Below are positions 56,608-64,000 of a stretch of 64,000 nucleotides of DNA, one piece after another (positions within the stretch are counted from its first letter, which is position 1; each line of letters begins with the position of its first letter). The DNA is taken from contig NZ_SGXJ01000004.1 in NCBI RefSeq assembly GCF_004216905.1, forward strand, positions 62,001 to 126,000. Reading direction: 5' to 3'. The position numbers and the translations under genes were made by a program. This DNA comes from Kribbella sp. VKM Ac-2569. GTDB lineage: Bacteria > Actinomycetota > Actinomycetes > Propionibacteriales > Kribbellaceae. The notes beneath the pieces were generated by a model that did no database searches, was not told the origin of the DNA, and saw nothing but the letters and a program-made list of their open reading frames with translations.

Positions 56608-56691
56608 TGGGCCTCCCGGCCTGGACTGAGGAGTGGAGGGAGCGAAGCGACCGGAGCGACGAGGGAAGGCCGGGAGTTAAAGCCCAATGAC
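56603..56691 (-). promoter_or_regulatory. long leader hairpin sequestering the start of the fatty acid transporter
   Basis: In the minus-strand mRNA the 5' arm (56691-56682, five-base bulge, 56676-56667) pairs perfectly over 20 bp with the 3' arm (56622-56603). The 3' arm contains the Shine-Dalgarno GGGAGG (56617-56612) and the ATG (56607-56605). The 44-base loop contains repeated GTCGCT(C/T)CG units. A second hairpin GCCGCGC/GCGCGGC (56694-56712) lies just upstream in the leader. This could be an RNA thermometer, a protein-binding attenuator or another translational switch. Confidence 0.65.
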
Positions 56692-56886
56692 CCGCCGCGC
56701 CGGAGGCGCGGCATTGGTGCCGTCATTACCGTCCGCTCCCGGGCTACGACGCTGGGTGTCATTCGATTAACGCAGATCGGCGTCTGACGTAACAGGTTTC
56801 CTGGGCGTGCCGCTCGACCAAGGTGACAAAGGTCGGGTTTGTCAAGAGTTGTCCACAGCCACCGGGTCTGCTTACAGTGGCAGCAC

Positions 56887-56907
56887 GATGTATCGAACCG
56901 ATACATC
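56887..56907. promoter_or_regulatory. PadR operator
   Basis: GATGTATCG-AAC-CGATACATC is a perfect 9-3-9 dyad 34 bp before the PadR start. The core ATGTAT/ATACAT halves match the general form of PadR-family sites. It presumably autoregulates PadR and the coupled ino1. Confidence 0.7.
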
Positions 56908-56941
56908 ACGTCATGACAAACTAGACTGAGGGAGGTGGCTC

Positions 56942-57526
56942 ATGGGAAACCGCAGTGGGGTCCTGGAGCTCGCCGTACTCGGTCTGCTGCACGAAGCGCC
57001 GATGCACGGTTACGAGCTCCGCAAGCGCGTCAACGCCCAGTTCGGCTGGGGACGCGTGCTGTCGTTCGGTTCGCTGTACCCGTGTCTGAAGGCGATGCTC
57101 CGCAACGGGCTGATCACGGCCGACCCCGGGACACCGGAGTCGGGTCGCAGGCCCAAGATCGTGTACACGATCACCGCCGACGGCAAGGACTACTTCGCGC
57201 ACGCGATGCACGAAGCCGGTCCGTCGGCCTGGGAGGACGACACGTTCGGCGTCCGCTTCTCGTTCTTCGGCCGGACCGATCCGGCCACCCGGTTGCGCAT
57301 CCTCGAGGGCCGCAGGGCCCGGATGGAGGAGCGGCTGGCCAACTTCCGGGCGGCGATGAGCCGGACGGCGGAGCGGGTCGACGCCTACACCCTCGAGCTG
57401 CAACGGCACGGCCTGGAGTCGGCCGAGCGCGAGGTCCGCTGGCTGAACGAGCTGATCGACGGCGAGCGGCGGCAACAGCGGCCCCCTGACCAGCACTACC
57501 CGCCTACCCAAGGAGATTCCAGATGA
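56942..57526 (+). CDS. PadR family transcriptional regulator
   Basis: A 194-residue PadR protein. The winged helix spans about residues 6-82 (VLELAVLGLLHEAPMHGYELRKRV, then GSLYPCLKAMLRNGLI and GRRPKIVYTITADGK), and the C-terminal part (about 110-180) is the helical dimer domain of the Vir_act_alpha_C type. A perfect dyad upstream is its likely operator. GGGAGGTGG precedes ATG 56942. It overlaps ino1 by ATGA. A PadR-ino1 pair is widely conserved in actinobacteria (for example beside Rv0046c in Mycobacterium), so it is probably the inositol-synthesis regulator. Confidence 0.93.
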   Translation: MGNRSGVLELAVLGLLHEAPMHGYELRKRVNAQFGWGRVLSFGSLYPCLKAMLRNGLITADPGTPESGRRPKIVYTITADGKDYFAHAMHEAGPSAWEDDTFGVRFSFFGRTDPATRLRILEGRRARMEERLANFRAAMSRTAERVDAYTLELQRHGLESAEREVRWLNELIDGERRQQRPPDQHYPPTQGDSR

Positions 57527-58602
57527 CCTCGATTCGCGTAGCGATCGTCGGCGTCGGCAACTGCGCAAGCTCGCTCGTCCAGGGCGTGCACTACTACCGT
57601 GACGCGAAGCCCGACGAGCGCGTCCCCGGTCTGATGCACGTCCAGTTCGGTGACTACCACGTCCGGGACGTGGAGTTCGTGGCCGCGTTCGACGTCGACG
57701 GCAAGAAGGTCGGCCTGGACCTCGCCGACGCGATCGGCGCCAGTGAGAACAACACGATCAAGATCTGCGACGTGCCGCCGACCGGTGTCACCGTCCAGCG
57801 CGGTCACACCCTCGACGGCCTCGGCAAGTACTACCGGGAGACCATCACCGAGTCCGAGGCCGAGCCGGTCGATGTCGTTCAGGCTTTGAAGGACGCACAG
57901 GTCGACGTCCTGGTCTGCTATCTGCCGGTCGGTTCCGAACAGGCGGCGAAGTTCTACGCCCAGTGCGCGATCGACGCGAAGGTCGCGTTCGTGAACGCGC
58001 TGCCGGTCTTCATCGCGGGCACCAAGGAGTGGGCCGACAAGTTCACCGCGGCCGGCGTACCGATCGTCGGCGACGACATCAAGTCGCAGATCGGCGCCAC
58101 CATCACGCACCGCGTGCTGGCCAAGCTGTTCGAGGACCGTGGCGTCACCGTCGACCGGACGTACCAGCTGAACGTCGGCGGCAACATGGACTTCAAGAAC
58201 ATGCTCGAGCGCGACCGGCTGGAGTCCAAGAAGATCAGCAAGACCCAGTCCGTCACCTCGCAGCTGGTCAATGACATCGACCCGCGCAACGTGCACATCG
58301 GCCCGTCCGACTACGTGGCCTGGCTCGACGACCGCAAGTGGGCGTTCATCCGGCTCGAGGGCCGCAACTTCGGCGACGTACCGCTGTCGCTGGAGTACAA
58401 GCTCGAGGTCTGGGACTCGCCGAACTCGGCCGGCATCATCATCGACGCGATCCGCGCCGTGAAGATCGCGAAGGACCGCGGTATCGGCGGCCCGATCCTG
58501 TCCGCGTCGTCGTACTTCATGAAGTCGCCGCCGGAGCAGTACGCCGACGACGTCTGCCGCGACCTGGTGGAGAAGTTCATCCGCGGCGAGGTCGAGCGCT
58601 GA
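57523..58602 (+). CDS. ino1: inositol-3-phosphate synthase
   Basis: A 359-residue NAD-dependent synthase that converts glucose 6-phosphate to inositol 3-phosphate, the first step to phosphatidylinositol, PIM glycolipids and mycothiol. The start RVAIVGVGNCASSLVQGV is the NAD-binding loop; VDVLVCYLPVGSEQAAKFYAQCAIDAKVAFVNALPVF-type sequence near residue 125, GDDIKSQIGATITHR near 185 and LNVGGNMDFKNML near 215 are diagnostic. Catalytic lysines lie in these blocks. It is translationally coupled to PadR and followed by a strong terminator. Confidence 0.96.
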   Translation: MTSIRVAIVGVGNCASSLVQGVHYYRDAKPDERVPGLMHVQFGDYHVRDVEFVAAFDVDGKKVGLDLADAIGASENNTIKICDVPPTGVTVQRGHTLDGLGKYYRETITESEAEPVDVVQALKDAQVDVLVCYLPVGSEQAAKFYAQCAIDAKVAFVNALPVFIAGTKEWADKFTAAGVPIVGDDIKSQIGATITHRVLAKLFEDRGVTVDRTYQLNVGGNMDFKNMLERDRLESKKISKTQSVTSQLVNDIDPRNVHIGPSDYVAWLDDRKWAFIRLEGRNFGDVPLSLEYKLEVWDSPNSAGIIIDAIRAVKIAKDRGIGGPILSASSYFMKSPPEQYADDVCRDLVEKFIRGEVER

Positions 58603-58617
58603 CCTAGGCAGTAAGGA

Positions 58618-58650
58618 CCGCCCCGACACCCATCCCGGGTGTCGGGGCGG
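58618..58650 (+). terminator. terminator after ino1
   Basis: A perfect 14-bp stem, CCGCCCCGACACCC (58618-58631) and GGGTGTCGGGGCGG (58637-58650), with an ATCCC loop. Confidence 0.9.
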
Positions 58651-58669
58651 CGTGCCATCATGACGCCGG

Positions 58670-59203
58670 ATGACCGAGATCCGTGAGTACCGCGACACCG
58701 ACGCCGCCAGCTGGCTGCGCTGCCGCCTGCTGAGCTTCTTCGGCACCGAGTACTACGACGACGTCGCGGTGCAGCGTAAGACGTTCGACAACCCGGCGCA
58801 TCGACTCGTGGCCGTCGACGACGACATGGTGGTCGGCCTGATGGACGTCGAGATCTTCACGGACCGCGCCACCATCGACGTACTCGCCGTACATCCCGAA
58901 CACCAACGCCACGGCCTGGCCACACGGCTGCTGGAGGCGGTTCTTCCTCGGCTTCAGGTCGACGTACTGGACGCATGGACGCGCGGGGATGCGTCAGCGA
59001 ACGAGTGGTACCAACGGTCCGGCTTCACGGAGAACTTCCGTTATCTCCATGTCTACAAGTCCTCGCAGGACGACGCCGACGGCTTCGAAGCGCCAGGCCA
59101 GCTGGTGACTGCCTTCATGCATGCACCGATCTCGGCTGAGGCTTCGATGCGTGAGCGGTTCTCGCGTGTGCATGTCTGCAGGCAGTACGTTCGATCGCTG
59201 TGA
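58670..59203 (+). CDS. GNAT family N-acetyltransferase
   Basis: A 177-residue acetyltransferase: TEIREYRDTDAASWLRCRLL at the start, then VVGLMDVEIF and the acetyl-CoA loop TIDVLAVHPEHQRHGLATRLLEAVLP (about residues 63-89, Q/R-x-x-G-x-A), with NEWYQRSGFTENFRYL as the later motif. The substrate is unknown. The stop overlaps the DUF72 start (GTGA), so the two are co-translated. Confidence 0.9.
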   Translation: MTEIREYRDTDAASWLRCRLLSFFGTEYYDDVAVQRKTFDNPAHRLVAVDDDMVVGLMDVEIFTDRATIDVLAVHPEHQRHGLATRLLEAVLPRLQVDVLDAWTRGDASANEWYQRSGFTENFRYLHVYKSSQDDADGFEAPGQLVTAFMHAPISAEASMRERFSRVHVCRQYVRSL

Positions 59204-60036
59204 GCATGCCGCTGTACGTCGGTTGCGCGCAGTGGACCCATGCTGCGTGGCCGCAGCCTTCGCGGGACAAGCTGCGTTCGTACGCCTCGTGGTGCAACGC
59301 GGTGGAGAGCAACACCACCTTCTACGCAACGCCGTCCGCGTCCACGGTGGCTTCCTGGGCCGCGCAGACGCCGCCCGACTTCCGGTTCGTGGTGAAGTTG
59401 CCGCAGGTCATCACCCATGAGCGCCGGCTCAACAACGTCGACGCCGACCTCCGCGCGTTCCTCGCCGCGATCGAGCCGCTCGGCCCGCGCAATCACGCGG
59501 TCTGGATCCAGCTTCCGGCCGCGTTCGCGCCGACCGACCTCGGCGCACTCGCCGCGTTCCTGCACCAGGCGCCCCGCGAACACCGGTACGCCGTGGAGGT
59601 CCGGCACCGCGACTTCTTCGACGATCCTCGCGCCGCAGCCAACCTCGAACGCGTGCTCGCGCGGGCGAACGCGGAATGGATCCCGTTCGACACCGGCACG
59701 CTCTTCGCCCGCCGCCCGACCAGCCTCGCCGAACGCGACGCCTGGATGAAGAAGCCGCGGGTCGCCCGCCGGACCCGCGCCCTGACCGGCCACCCGATCG
59801 TCCGCTACATCGGTCGCGACTCCGTGGACGAGACCGTCGCCGGCTGGGCGTACCTCGTCGAACTGGTCGTCGGCTGGCTCTCCGAAGGCCGCTCCCCGAC
59901 GATCTTCCTGCACACCCCGGACAACGTCGAGGCCCTCAACCTCGCCCGCCGCTTCCACGCAACCGTCGCGGCAGCCGTCCCCACGCTCGCACCCCTCCCC
60001 GAGCCCATCGAATCCGAACCACCAACACTCTTCTAA
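59200..60036 (+). CDS. DUF72 (YecE-like) protein
   Basis: A 278-residue TIM-barrel protein of the DUF72 family: PLYVGCAQWTHAAW at the start, YASWCNAVESNTTFYATPSASTVASWAAQTPPDFRFVVKLPQVITHERRL-type sequence at about residues 28-75, and RYAVEVRHRDFF near 127. The family has conserved acidic and His residues but its reaction is unknown. GTG 59200 overlaps the GNAT stop by four bases. Confidence 0.9.
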   Translation: MSMPLYVGCAQWTHAAWPQPSRDKLRSYASWCNAVESNTTFYATPSASTVASWAAQTPPDFRFVVKLPQVITHERRLNNVDADLRAFLAAIEPLGPRNHAVWIQLPAAFAPTDLGALAAFLHQAPREHRYAVEVRHRDFFDDPRAAANLERVLARANAEWIPFDTGTLFARRPTSLAERDAWMKKPRVARRTRALTGHPIVRYIGRDSVDETVAGWAYLVELVVGWLSEGRSPTIFLHTPDNVEALNLARRFHATVAAAVPTLAPLPEPIESEPPTLF

Positions 60037-60370
60037 TCTCCGCGACAACCCGCGAGCACAAGACCGGTTGTCCGGCCCTTCTGACTGATGTGTGGGTGGT
60101 TGAGGTGCTGCCGTGCAGGGCGGCGCGTGCATTTTGGACAGGAGATGTCGGGTGGCTAGGTAGTGCACCTGAGCGTGATCGTGTTCGCGCGTACGGTGTC
60201 TCGCCGGTGCTCTCACCCTCACCTGGCGTCACGAGAGCCGGACTGCCCGTGTTTGTGGTCGGGGTGGTGCGGTCCGGTCCGGGGTTATCCACAGTTCCAA
60301 AGTGGCCTGCTGATTCGGGGTCTGATCTCCGTATGTTCTCCGCCGACTTCACGACTCGGGAGGACATCTC
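60037..60370. other. 334-bp intergenic stretch with a consensus DnaA box
   Basis: No coding sequence is supported. GACAACC/GGTTGTC (60044-60050 and 60066-60072) may end the DUF72 transcript. TTATCCACA at 60285-60293 is a perfect consensus DnaA box, isolated. The last 20 bases carry a CGGGAGGACATCTC stretch with GGGAGG as Shine-Dalgarno for ATG 60371. Confidence 0.5.
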
Positions 60371-60610
60371 ATGGAGCATTCGATCGGTACGCCGACCAAC
60401 GCCACCCCGCACGCACCACTCGACCCACCGTCTGCCGCCACGCAGGCAGGAGCCGCGACGCAGGCACGCGCCGCGCGGCAGGCTCGCGCCGACTGGCTGA
60501 TCACCGAACTCGGCCGGCTCGCGGCGCAGGCCGAGGACCCGAACGATCGCGTACGAATTCGCCGCACCGCCGACTCCCTCACCCGGCTCGCGGCCGCGTT
60601 CCGCCCGTGA
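60371..60610 (+). CDS. small Ala/Gln-rich helical protein paired with HExxH protein
   Basis: A 79-residue protein. Residues 1-25 are Pro/Thr/Ala-rich; residues about 26-76 are predicted helical (AATQAGAATQARAARQARADWLITELGRLAAQAEDPNDRVRIRRTADSL). It has no signal or membrane segment. The GTG of the next gene overlaps its stop, so the two proteins are made together in a roughly fixed ratio. No family is recognised; a regulator, chaperone or inhibitor of the next product is a reasonable guess. Confidence 0.65.
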   Translation: MEHSIGTPTNATPHAPLDPPSAATQAGAATQARAARQARADWLITELGRLAAQAEDPNDRVRIRRTADSLTRLAAAFRP

Positions 60611-61644
60611 CGACGATGGCGGTTTCGCCGCACCCGACCTCGGTCCTCGAACTGCTGGCGATGAGCGGGGAGACGGCTCGCGCGCTCGCCGGCGCCGACC
60701 AATCCGCGTGGAACGGTCACATCATCGAGTCCTCCAGCGCGATGCTCGGCCTCGCCCACTGGGACGGCACCCTCTACCTCGACCGCGAGTCGATCGTCGA
60801 CCCACTCCGCCACCTCTACGAACACGCAGGCGCGAGCCGTCCGACTCCGACACTCGTCGCCTACCGCGAATCCTTGGCCACCTTGCTACACGAGCACGCG
60901 CACTTCCTCGGCCCGGCCGACGCCACCCAGGAAGCCGCCCGCGAAGCCTTCACGAAACTCGGCGGCCGCCAGCTCGAGGAAGGTGTCACCGAAGCCTGGG
61001 CCCAGGACCACCTCGACGACTTCATCCACCGACTGGGCATCGACAAGGTTGCCCCTGGCATCGATTCCGTCCGCTCCAACGGTTACTACGCGGCCTTCGT
61101 CCCCGCCGTCCGCGAAATCACCACCGACCTGGACACCCGCAACGGCTTCCCACCCGGCGAGAGCCTCAGCCTCCTCAACCGCCAAACCGCCGCCGGGCAG
61201 TTCCCGCTCCTGGTCGACCTCACCTACAACGCCGCCCGTCTCCCCGACCTCGAACCACCCGGCACCGATACCCGATCCCGCCTGGAGTCGATCCTCCGCT
61301 CCGGCCTCGCCCACCTAGAAACCTACGAGCTCTCTCCGCCGGACCTGGCCACCACCAACTCCCTCGCCACTGCCAACCAAGTCCTGGCCCACCTCGACCA
61401 CGAGACCCGCATCGCGGAAGCCAACAACACCTTCAGCCAGCCCGACCCCTGCGTCCTCCCACCTCCCACACGCCGCATCCCGTCCCCTCACGAGTCAGCC
61501 CTCTCCGGAGTAAGTCCCCCAAGCACCGCCCTACCCTCAGCCGCCCTGCCGTCAACTGCCCGCGCTTCATCCGCAACCCACCTCCACCCCGCCCACACCC
61601 ACAGATCACCACGGTCCGCGCAATCGCTGGAAAGACATGGATAG
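60607..61644 (+). CDS. HExxH metalloprotein of unknown family
   Basis: A 345-residue protein. LLHEHAHFLG at about residues 93-102 contains HExxH (His95, Glu96, His99), and GGRQLEEGVTEAWAQD about 20 residues later offers a Glu (EGxTE) as third zinc ligand, the gluzincin layout. No signal peptide, propeptide or membrane segment is seen, so it acts in the cytoplasm or is exported by an unusual route. The last 75 residues are Pro/Ser/Ala/His-rich and disordered. GTG 60607 overlaps the upstream small gene by GTGA; ATG 60616 is an alternative. Not a named family that I recognise. Confidence 0.72.
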   Translation: MTTMAVSPHPTSVLELLAMSGETARALAGADQSAWNGHIIESSSAMLGLAHWDGTLYLDRESIVDPLRHLYEHAGASRPTPTLVAYRESLATLLHEHAHFLGPADATQEAAREAFTKLGGRQLEEGVTEAWAQDHLDDFIHRLGIDKVAPGIDSVRSNGYYAAFVPAVREITTDLDTRNGFPPGESLSLLNRQTAAGQFPLLVDLTYNAARLPDLEPPGTDTRSRLESILRSGLAHLETYELSPPDLATTNSLATANQVLAHLDHETRIAEANNTFSQPDPCVLPPPTRRIPSPHESALSGVSPPSTALPSAALPSTARASSATHLHPAHTHRSPRSAQSLERHG

Positions 61645-61740
61645 CCTGCACGCGGTACCCACCGGTGCGGTCACAGCGCGCGGGTGGCGAGCGCGGTGAC
61701 CGGGTGACGCGTGGCGGGGAATTCTGTTTCACTGGCGTCC

Positions 61741-62427
61741 ATGGGGCTGGACAGTCACATCGTCAGTGGACCGGTGGGGCCGTTGACGCAGATCTGGTCG
61801 GCGGAGTGCGACAGTCCGACGGCCTTCAGTTCGCTGGCATCGGTGACGGCAGGGATCGGATTCGCGCGGATCAGGGGGACCTGGGCCGTGCACCTCCGCG
61901 GTCCGGCGACGAAGGCAACGACCATGGTGTGTTCGGCGGACTCGGAGTACTTCGGCGCCGACTTCCGGGTCGGCGCGTATCTGCCCATGTTCCCGCCAGG
62001 GCGGTTGACGAACCTGCGTGACTCGGTGCTGCCGACGCTGCCGGACGGTCGCATCCTGCTGGACGGCAGGGCGTGGGAAATGCCGACGCCGCAGAACATC
62101 GACGTGTTCATCGATCGGCTCCGGAAGGAGGGACTGCTACTGGTCGACCCGATGATCGAAGAGCTGCGGTACGGCGGCCTACGTACGATGCCGGCGCGGA
62201 CGGCGCAGAGCCGGTTCGTGCGAGCTGTCGGCCTACCGCTGCGCACGCTGGGACTCATCGAACGCGCCAGGCGCGCTGTGCGGATGCTGCACGCGGGCCG
62301 GACGATCGCGGAAGTGGCGGTGGAGGCGGGTTACTACGACCAGCCTCACCTGACCCGATCGCTTCGGCGGTTCATCGGACATACTCCCGCGGAGGTGGCG
62401 CGAGGCAGCGTGATCCTGGGGCTGTGA
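61741..62427 (+). CDS. AraC family transcriptional regulator
   Basis: A 228-residue regulator. The C-terminal third holds the two HTH motifs of AraC proteins (RRAVRMLHAGRTIAEVAVEAGYYDQPHLTRSLRRFIGHTPAEV, about residues 180-222). The N-terminal 140 residues (ATTMVCSADSEYFGADFRVGAYLPMFPPGRL) are a ligand domain common to actinobacterial AraC proteins that neighbour a RibD-like reductase. ATG 61741 is preferred over an upstream in-frame start at 61711. The RibD-like gene follows 80 bp later and is the likely target. Confidence 0.88.
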   Translation: MGLDSHIVSGPVGPLTQIWSAECDSPTAFSSLASVTAGIGFARIRGTWAVHLRGPATKATTMVCSADSEYFGADFRVGAYLPMFPPGRLTNLRDSVLPTLPDGRILLDGRAWEMPTPQNIDVFIDRLRKEGLLLVDPMIEELRYGGLRTMPARTAQSRFVRAVGLPLRTLGLIERARRAVRMLHAGRTIAEVAVEAGYYDQPHLTRSLRRFIGHTPAEVARGSVILGL

Positions 62428-62507
62428 GGTGCGGCTGCCGGCACGCGTGGGTTCGCTGCGCTTCGGTACAAGACGGTCCCTGAGCCGGGCCGGTAGCTTC
62501 CGTCGCC

Positions 62508-63044
62508 ATGAGACTCATCGAATCGACGTACATCTCACTGGACGGCATGGTGACCGGCGATGCGTTCTGGGGCGCTCAGCAAGGTTTCCAGGGCGACGCT
62601 CACAACCAGCACGCCGCGACGTTGCTGGGGACCGCCGATGCGTTGCTGCTCGGCCGGCAGACCTACGACGTCTTCTCCGTGTCGTGGCCCGAGCGGCCCG
62701 GCGAACTCGCCGACCTGATCAACCCACTCCCGAAGTACGTGGCGTCGCGCACGCTGACCGAGGCGACCTGGAACACCAAGGTCCTGCACGGCGACGCCGT
62801 CGAGGCGGTCGCTGAACTCAAGAAGTCCCGCGAGGGGACGCTTCTGAAGTACGGCACAGGTTCCTTCAGCCGCGCCCTGGTTGACGCAGGCCTGCTCGAC
62901 GAACTCCAGCTCTGGGTCCACCCCTTCGTCGCCGGCTCCGGAGAACGCCTCCTCCCAGGAATCTCGCCAACCCAACTGGCCCTCGCCGCCGTGACGGAGG
63001 TCGGCAACGGTGTCGTCATCCTGACCTACGCCCCGAACCACTAA
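62508..63044 (+). CDS. RibD C-terminal/dihydrofolate reductase-like protein
   Basis: A 178-residue protein of the RibD_C fold: RLIESTYISLDGMVTGDAFWG at the start, LLLGRQTYDVFSVSWPERPG near residue 47, LLKYGTGSFSRALVDAGLLDELQLWVHPFVAGSG near 113-146. These are the landmarks of YwjB/YyaP-like reductases, which bind NADPH; the substrate is unknown. It is often found beside AraC regulators, as here. Confidence 0.92.
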   Translation: MRLIESTYISLDGMVTGDAFWGAQQGFQGDAHNQHAATLLGTADALLLGRQTYDVFSVSWPERPGELADLINPLPKYVASRTLTEATWNTKVLHGDAVEAVAELKKSREGTLLKYGTGSFSRALVDAGLLDELQLWVHPFVAGSGERLLPGISPTQLALAAVTEVGNGVVILTYAPNH

Positions 63045-63060
63045 CGGGCCCCGCCGTCCG

Positions 63061-64000
63061 CTAGGAGTGTCCCGCGGTGAGGGGGTGGGTTGGTGGGATG
63101 AAGGTGGCGTGGTGACCGCTGGGGGTGAGGGTGTGGCCCAGGCGCTTGGGGAAGCGTGGGAGGAGCCAGCGTTCCTCGGTTCGCGCCGTCGGAAAGGCGC
63201 GGGCGATCTTGGTTTCGACGGCGTCGAGATCACGCAGGCTCCGGAGCCAGAAGGTGACGGCCAGGTTGGCGCGGTTGACCACTGAGCAGCACATCCGGGT
63301 CTCCGGCATCAGAGCGAGGCCGGCACCCACCATCTCCAGCTGATGATGCGGCACGCTGAACCACACCATCACAGACGCGTTGTAGCCGACGAGGTTGTGG
63401 GCGAAGTCGACCCGCGTCCGCGCCCACGGCGCATGGAGAATCTGCCCGATCGCCCGCGTGACAGTGGCGACGCTCCGGCCGATCTCGTCGGCGATCGAGG
63501 TCGCGGATCGGCGGACGTCGCCCGCGAGACCGTTGATGACCAGCTCGTGCAGGCGCGTCGGTATCGCGGGTGCGTCGATACCGGTCACCGGAAACGACTG
63601 CAGCGCCTTGACCTGACGTTCGCTGAGGATGCCGGGCCGCCAGCTCGTTCCTTCCTTGAAGAACGTGCGGGTGAAGTGGGTCCGGGTCCGCCGTACGCCG
63701 GGATCCGCGGCCAGCTCTGTGGCGACGTAGGCATCGACCTCGGCGACCGACGGGCAGGACAAGGTCAGGATCAGGTCGGGCCCACCCGACGTGCACTCGA
63801 CGGTCAGCACCGATGGTGTCTTCGCGATACCGGCGATGACGCTCTCGCGGCTGCCCGCGGTGCAGTACACCTCGACCAGTGCGAGGACGCCGGTCAACGG
63901 GTGCACCACCGAGTCGAAGCGCCCGTCCGGGCGGTCCGGATCACCTGGGCTCACCGCGAAGCACGAGCTCCAGACCAGGCCGCTGTCGACGAGCCGGCTC
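63061..64000 (-). CDS. Lrp/AsnC family regulator, N-terminus cut by window edge
   Basis: The minus-strand frame is open to the last base of the window. GTG 63954 could start it, but the frame before it reads SRLVDSGLVWSSCFAVSPG, the end of an Lrp helix-turn-helix wing, so the true start lies beyond the window. The visible part has one AsnC/RAM domain (about LVEVYCTAGSRESVIAGIAKTPSVLTVEC to ELAADPGVRRTRTHFTRTFF), a second HTH-like segment (PTRLHELVINGLAGDVRRSATSIADEIGRSVATVTRAI) and a second RAM-like domain. This two-repeat architecture is known for actinobacterial Lrp proteins of about 330 residues. Confidence 0.8.
   Translation of the reverse strand, partial: SRLVDSGLVWSSCFAVSPGDPDRPDGRFDSVVHPLTGVLALVEVYCTAGSRESVIAGIAKTPSVLTVECTSGGPDLILTLSCPSVAEVDAYVATELAADPGVRRTRTHFTRTFFKEGTSWRPGILSERQVKALQSFPVTGIDAPAIPTRLHELVINGLAGDVRRSATSIADEIGRSVATVTRAIGQILHAPWARTRVDFAHNLVGYNASVMVWFSVPHHQLEMVGAGLALMPETRMCCSVVNRANLAVTFWLRSLRDLDAVETKIARAFPTARTEERWLLPRFPKRLGHTLTPSGHHATFIPPTHPLTAGHS

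Noticed and set aside
60240..60370. Remnant of an HNH/DUF222 gene leader
   Set aside because: The TTATCCACAG stretch recalled such leaders, but no coding remains could be found and the resemblance rests on memory alone.

Overview
The window is high-GC actinobacterial chromosome. Gene content and order point to the Propionibacteriales, most likely Kribbella or a close relative; this is an inference from family knowledge, since no search was run. Supporting signs are many GTG starts, four-base ATGA/GTGA gene overlaps, several probably leaderless genes, an F420-type luciferase-like oxidoreductase, a PadR-ino1 pair, FemX next to an alanine racemase-like protein, and the ribosomal/replication block rpsF-ssb-rpsR-rplI near dnaB. 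That block usually lies close to the replication origin, but no dnaA or oriC is present here.

Bases 1-11400 hold small accessory units, mostly a regulator divergent from its likely target: LysR/MFS, ArsR-SRPBCC, WYL/FAD oxidoreductase, MerR/DoxX and MarR/FMN reductase-DoxX. Each has a readable palindrome or repeat between the genes, except the ArsR unit, where only a promoter is visible. An orphan sugar-ABC ATPase and a PTP-RidA-GrpB run lie among them.

Bases 11372-13568 are dnaB, whose P-loop is interrupted by a 156-residue class-3-type mini-intein, and an upstream region rich in DnaA-box-like sites. A MATE pump, a charged coiled-coil protein and a YrdB-like protein follow.

Bases 16027-25630 are one minus-strand operon encoding a type IV secretion/conjugation-like machine: a P-loop-like protein, small pilin-like protein, VirB8-like protein, two VirB6/TrbL-like channels, an SCO6880-like protein, VirB4 ATPase, VirD4/TraG coupling ATPase and DUF4913. 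It has no relaxase, integrase or att site and sits between dnaB and rpsF-rplI, so it looks like a resident chromosomal apparatus. A divergent membrane-anchored beta-propeller and a tiny secreted protein share its upstream region.

Bases 27501-41330 contain rpsF-ssb-rpsR-rplI, MFS/Lrp, endonuclease IV, NUDIX, MFS and TetR-SDR/SDR units, then a striking 201-nt near-perfect hairpin, then FemX-alanine racemase, a methyltransferase, a VOC protein and an SqdB-like epimerase. Bases 41485-52700 carry cell-surface sugar genes: GtrA, a membrane glycosyltransferase fused to a GT2 domain, an epimerase, a secreted GH92 enzyme and a PIG-V-like mannosyltransferase. Bases 52756-64000 carry a PBP1A-type enzyme, a short-chain fatty acid transporter whose start lies in a long inverted repeat, PadR-ino1, GNAT-DUF72, a two-gene HExxH metalloprotein unit, AraC-RibD-like DHFR and a partial two-domain Lrp/AsnC regulator cut by the window edge.
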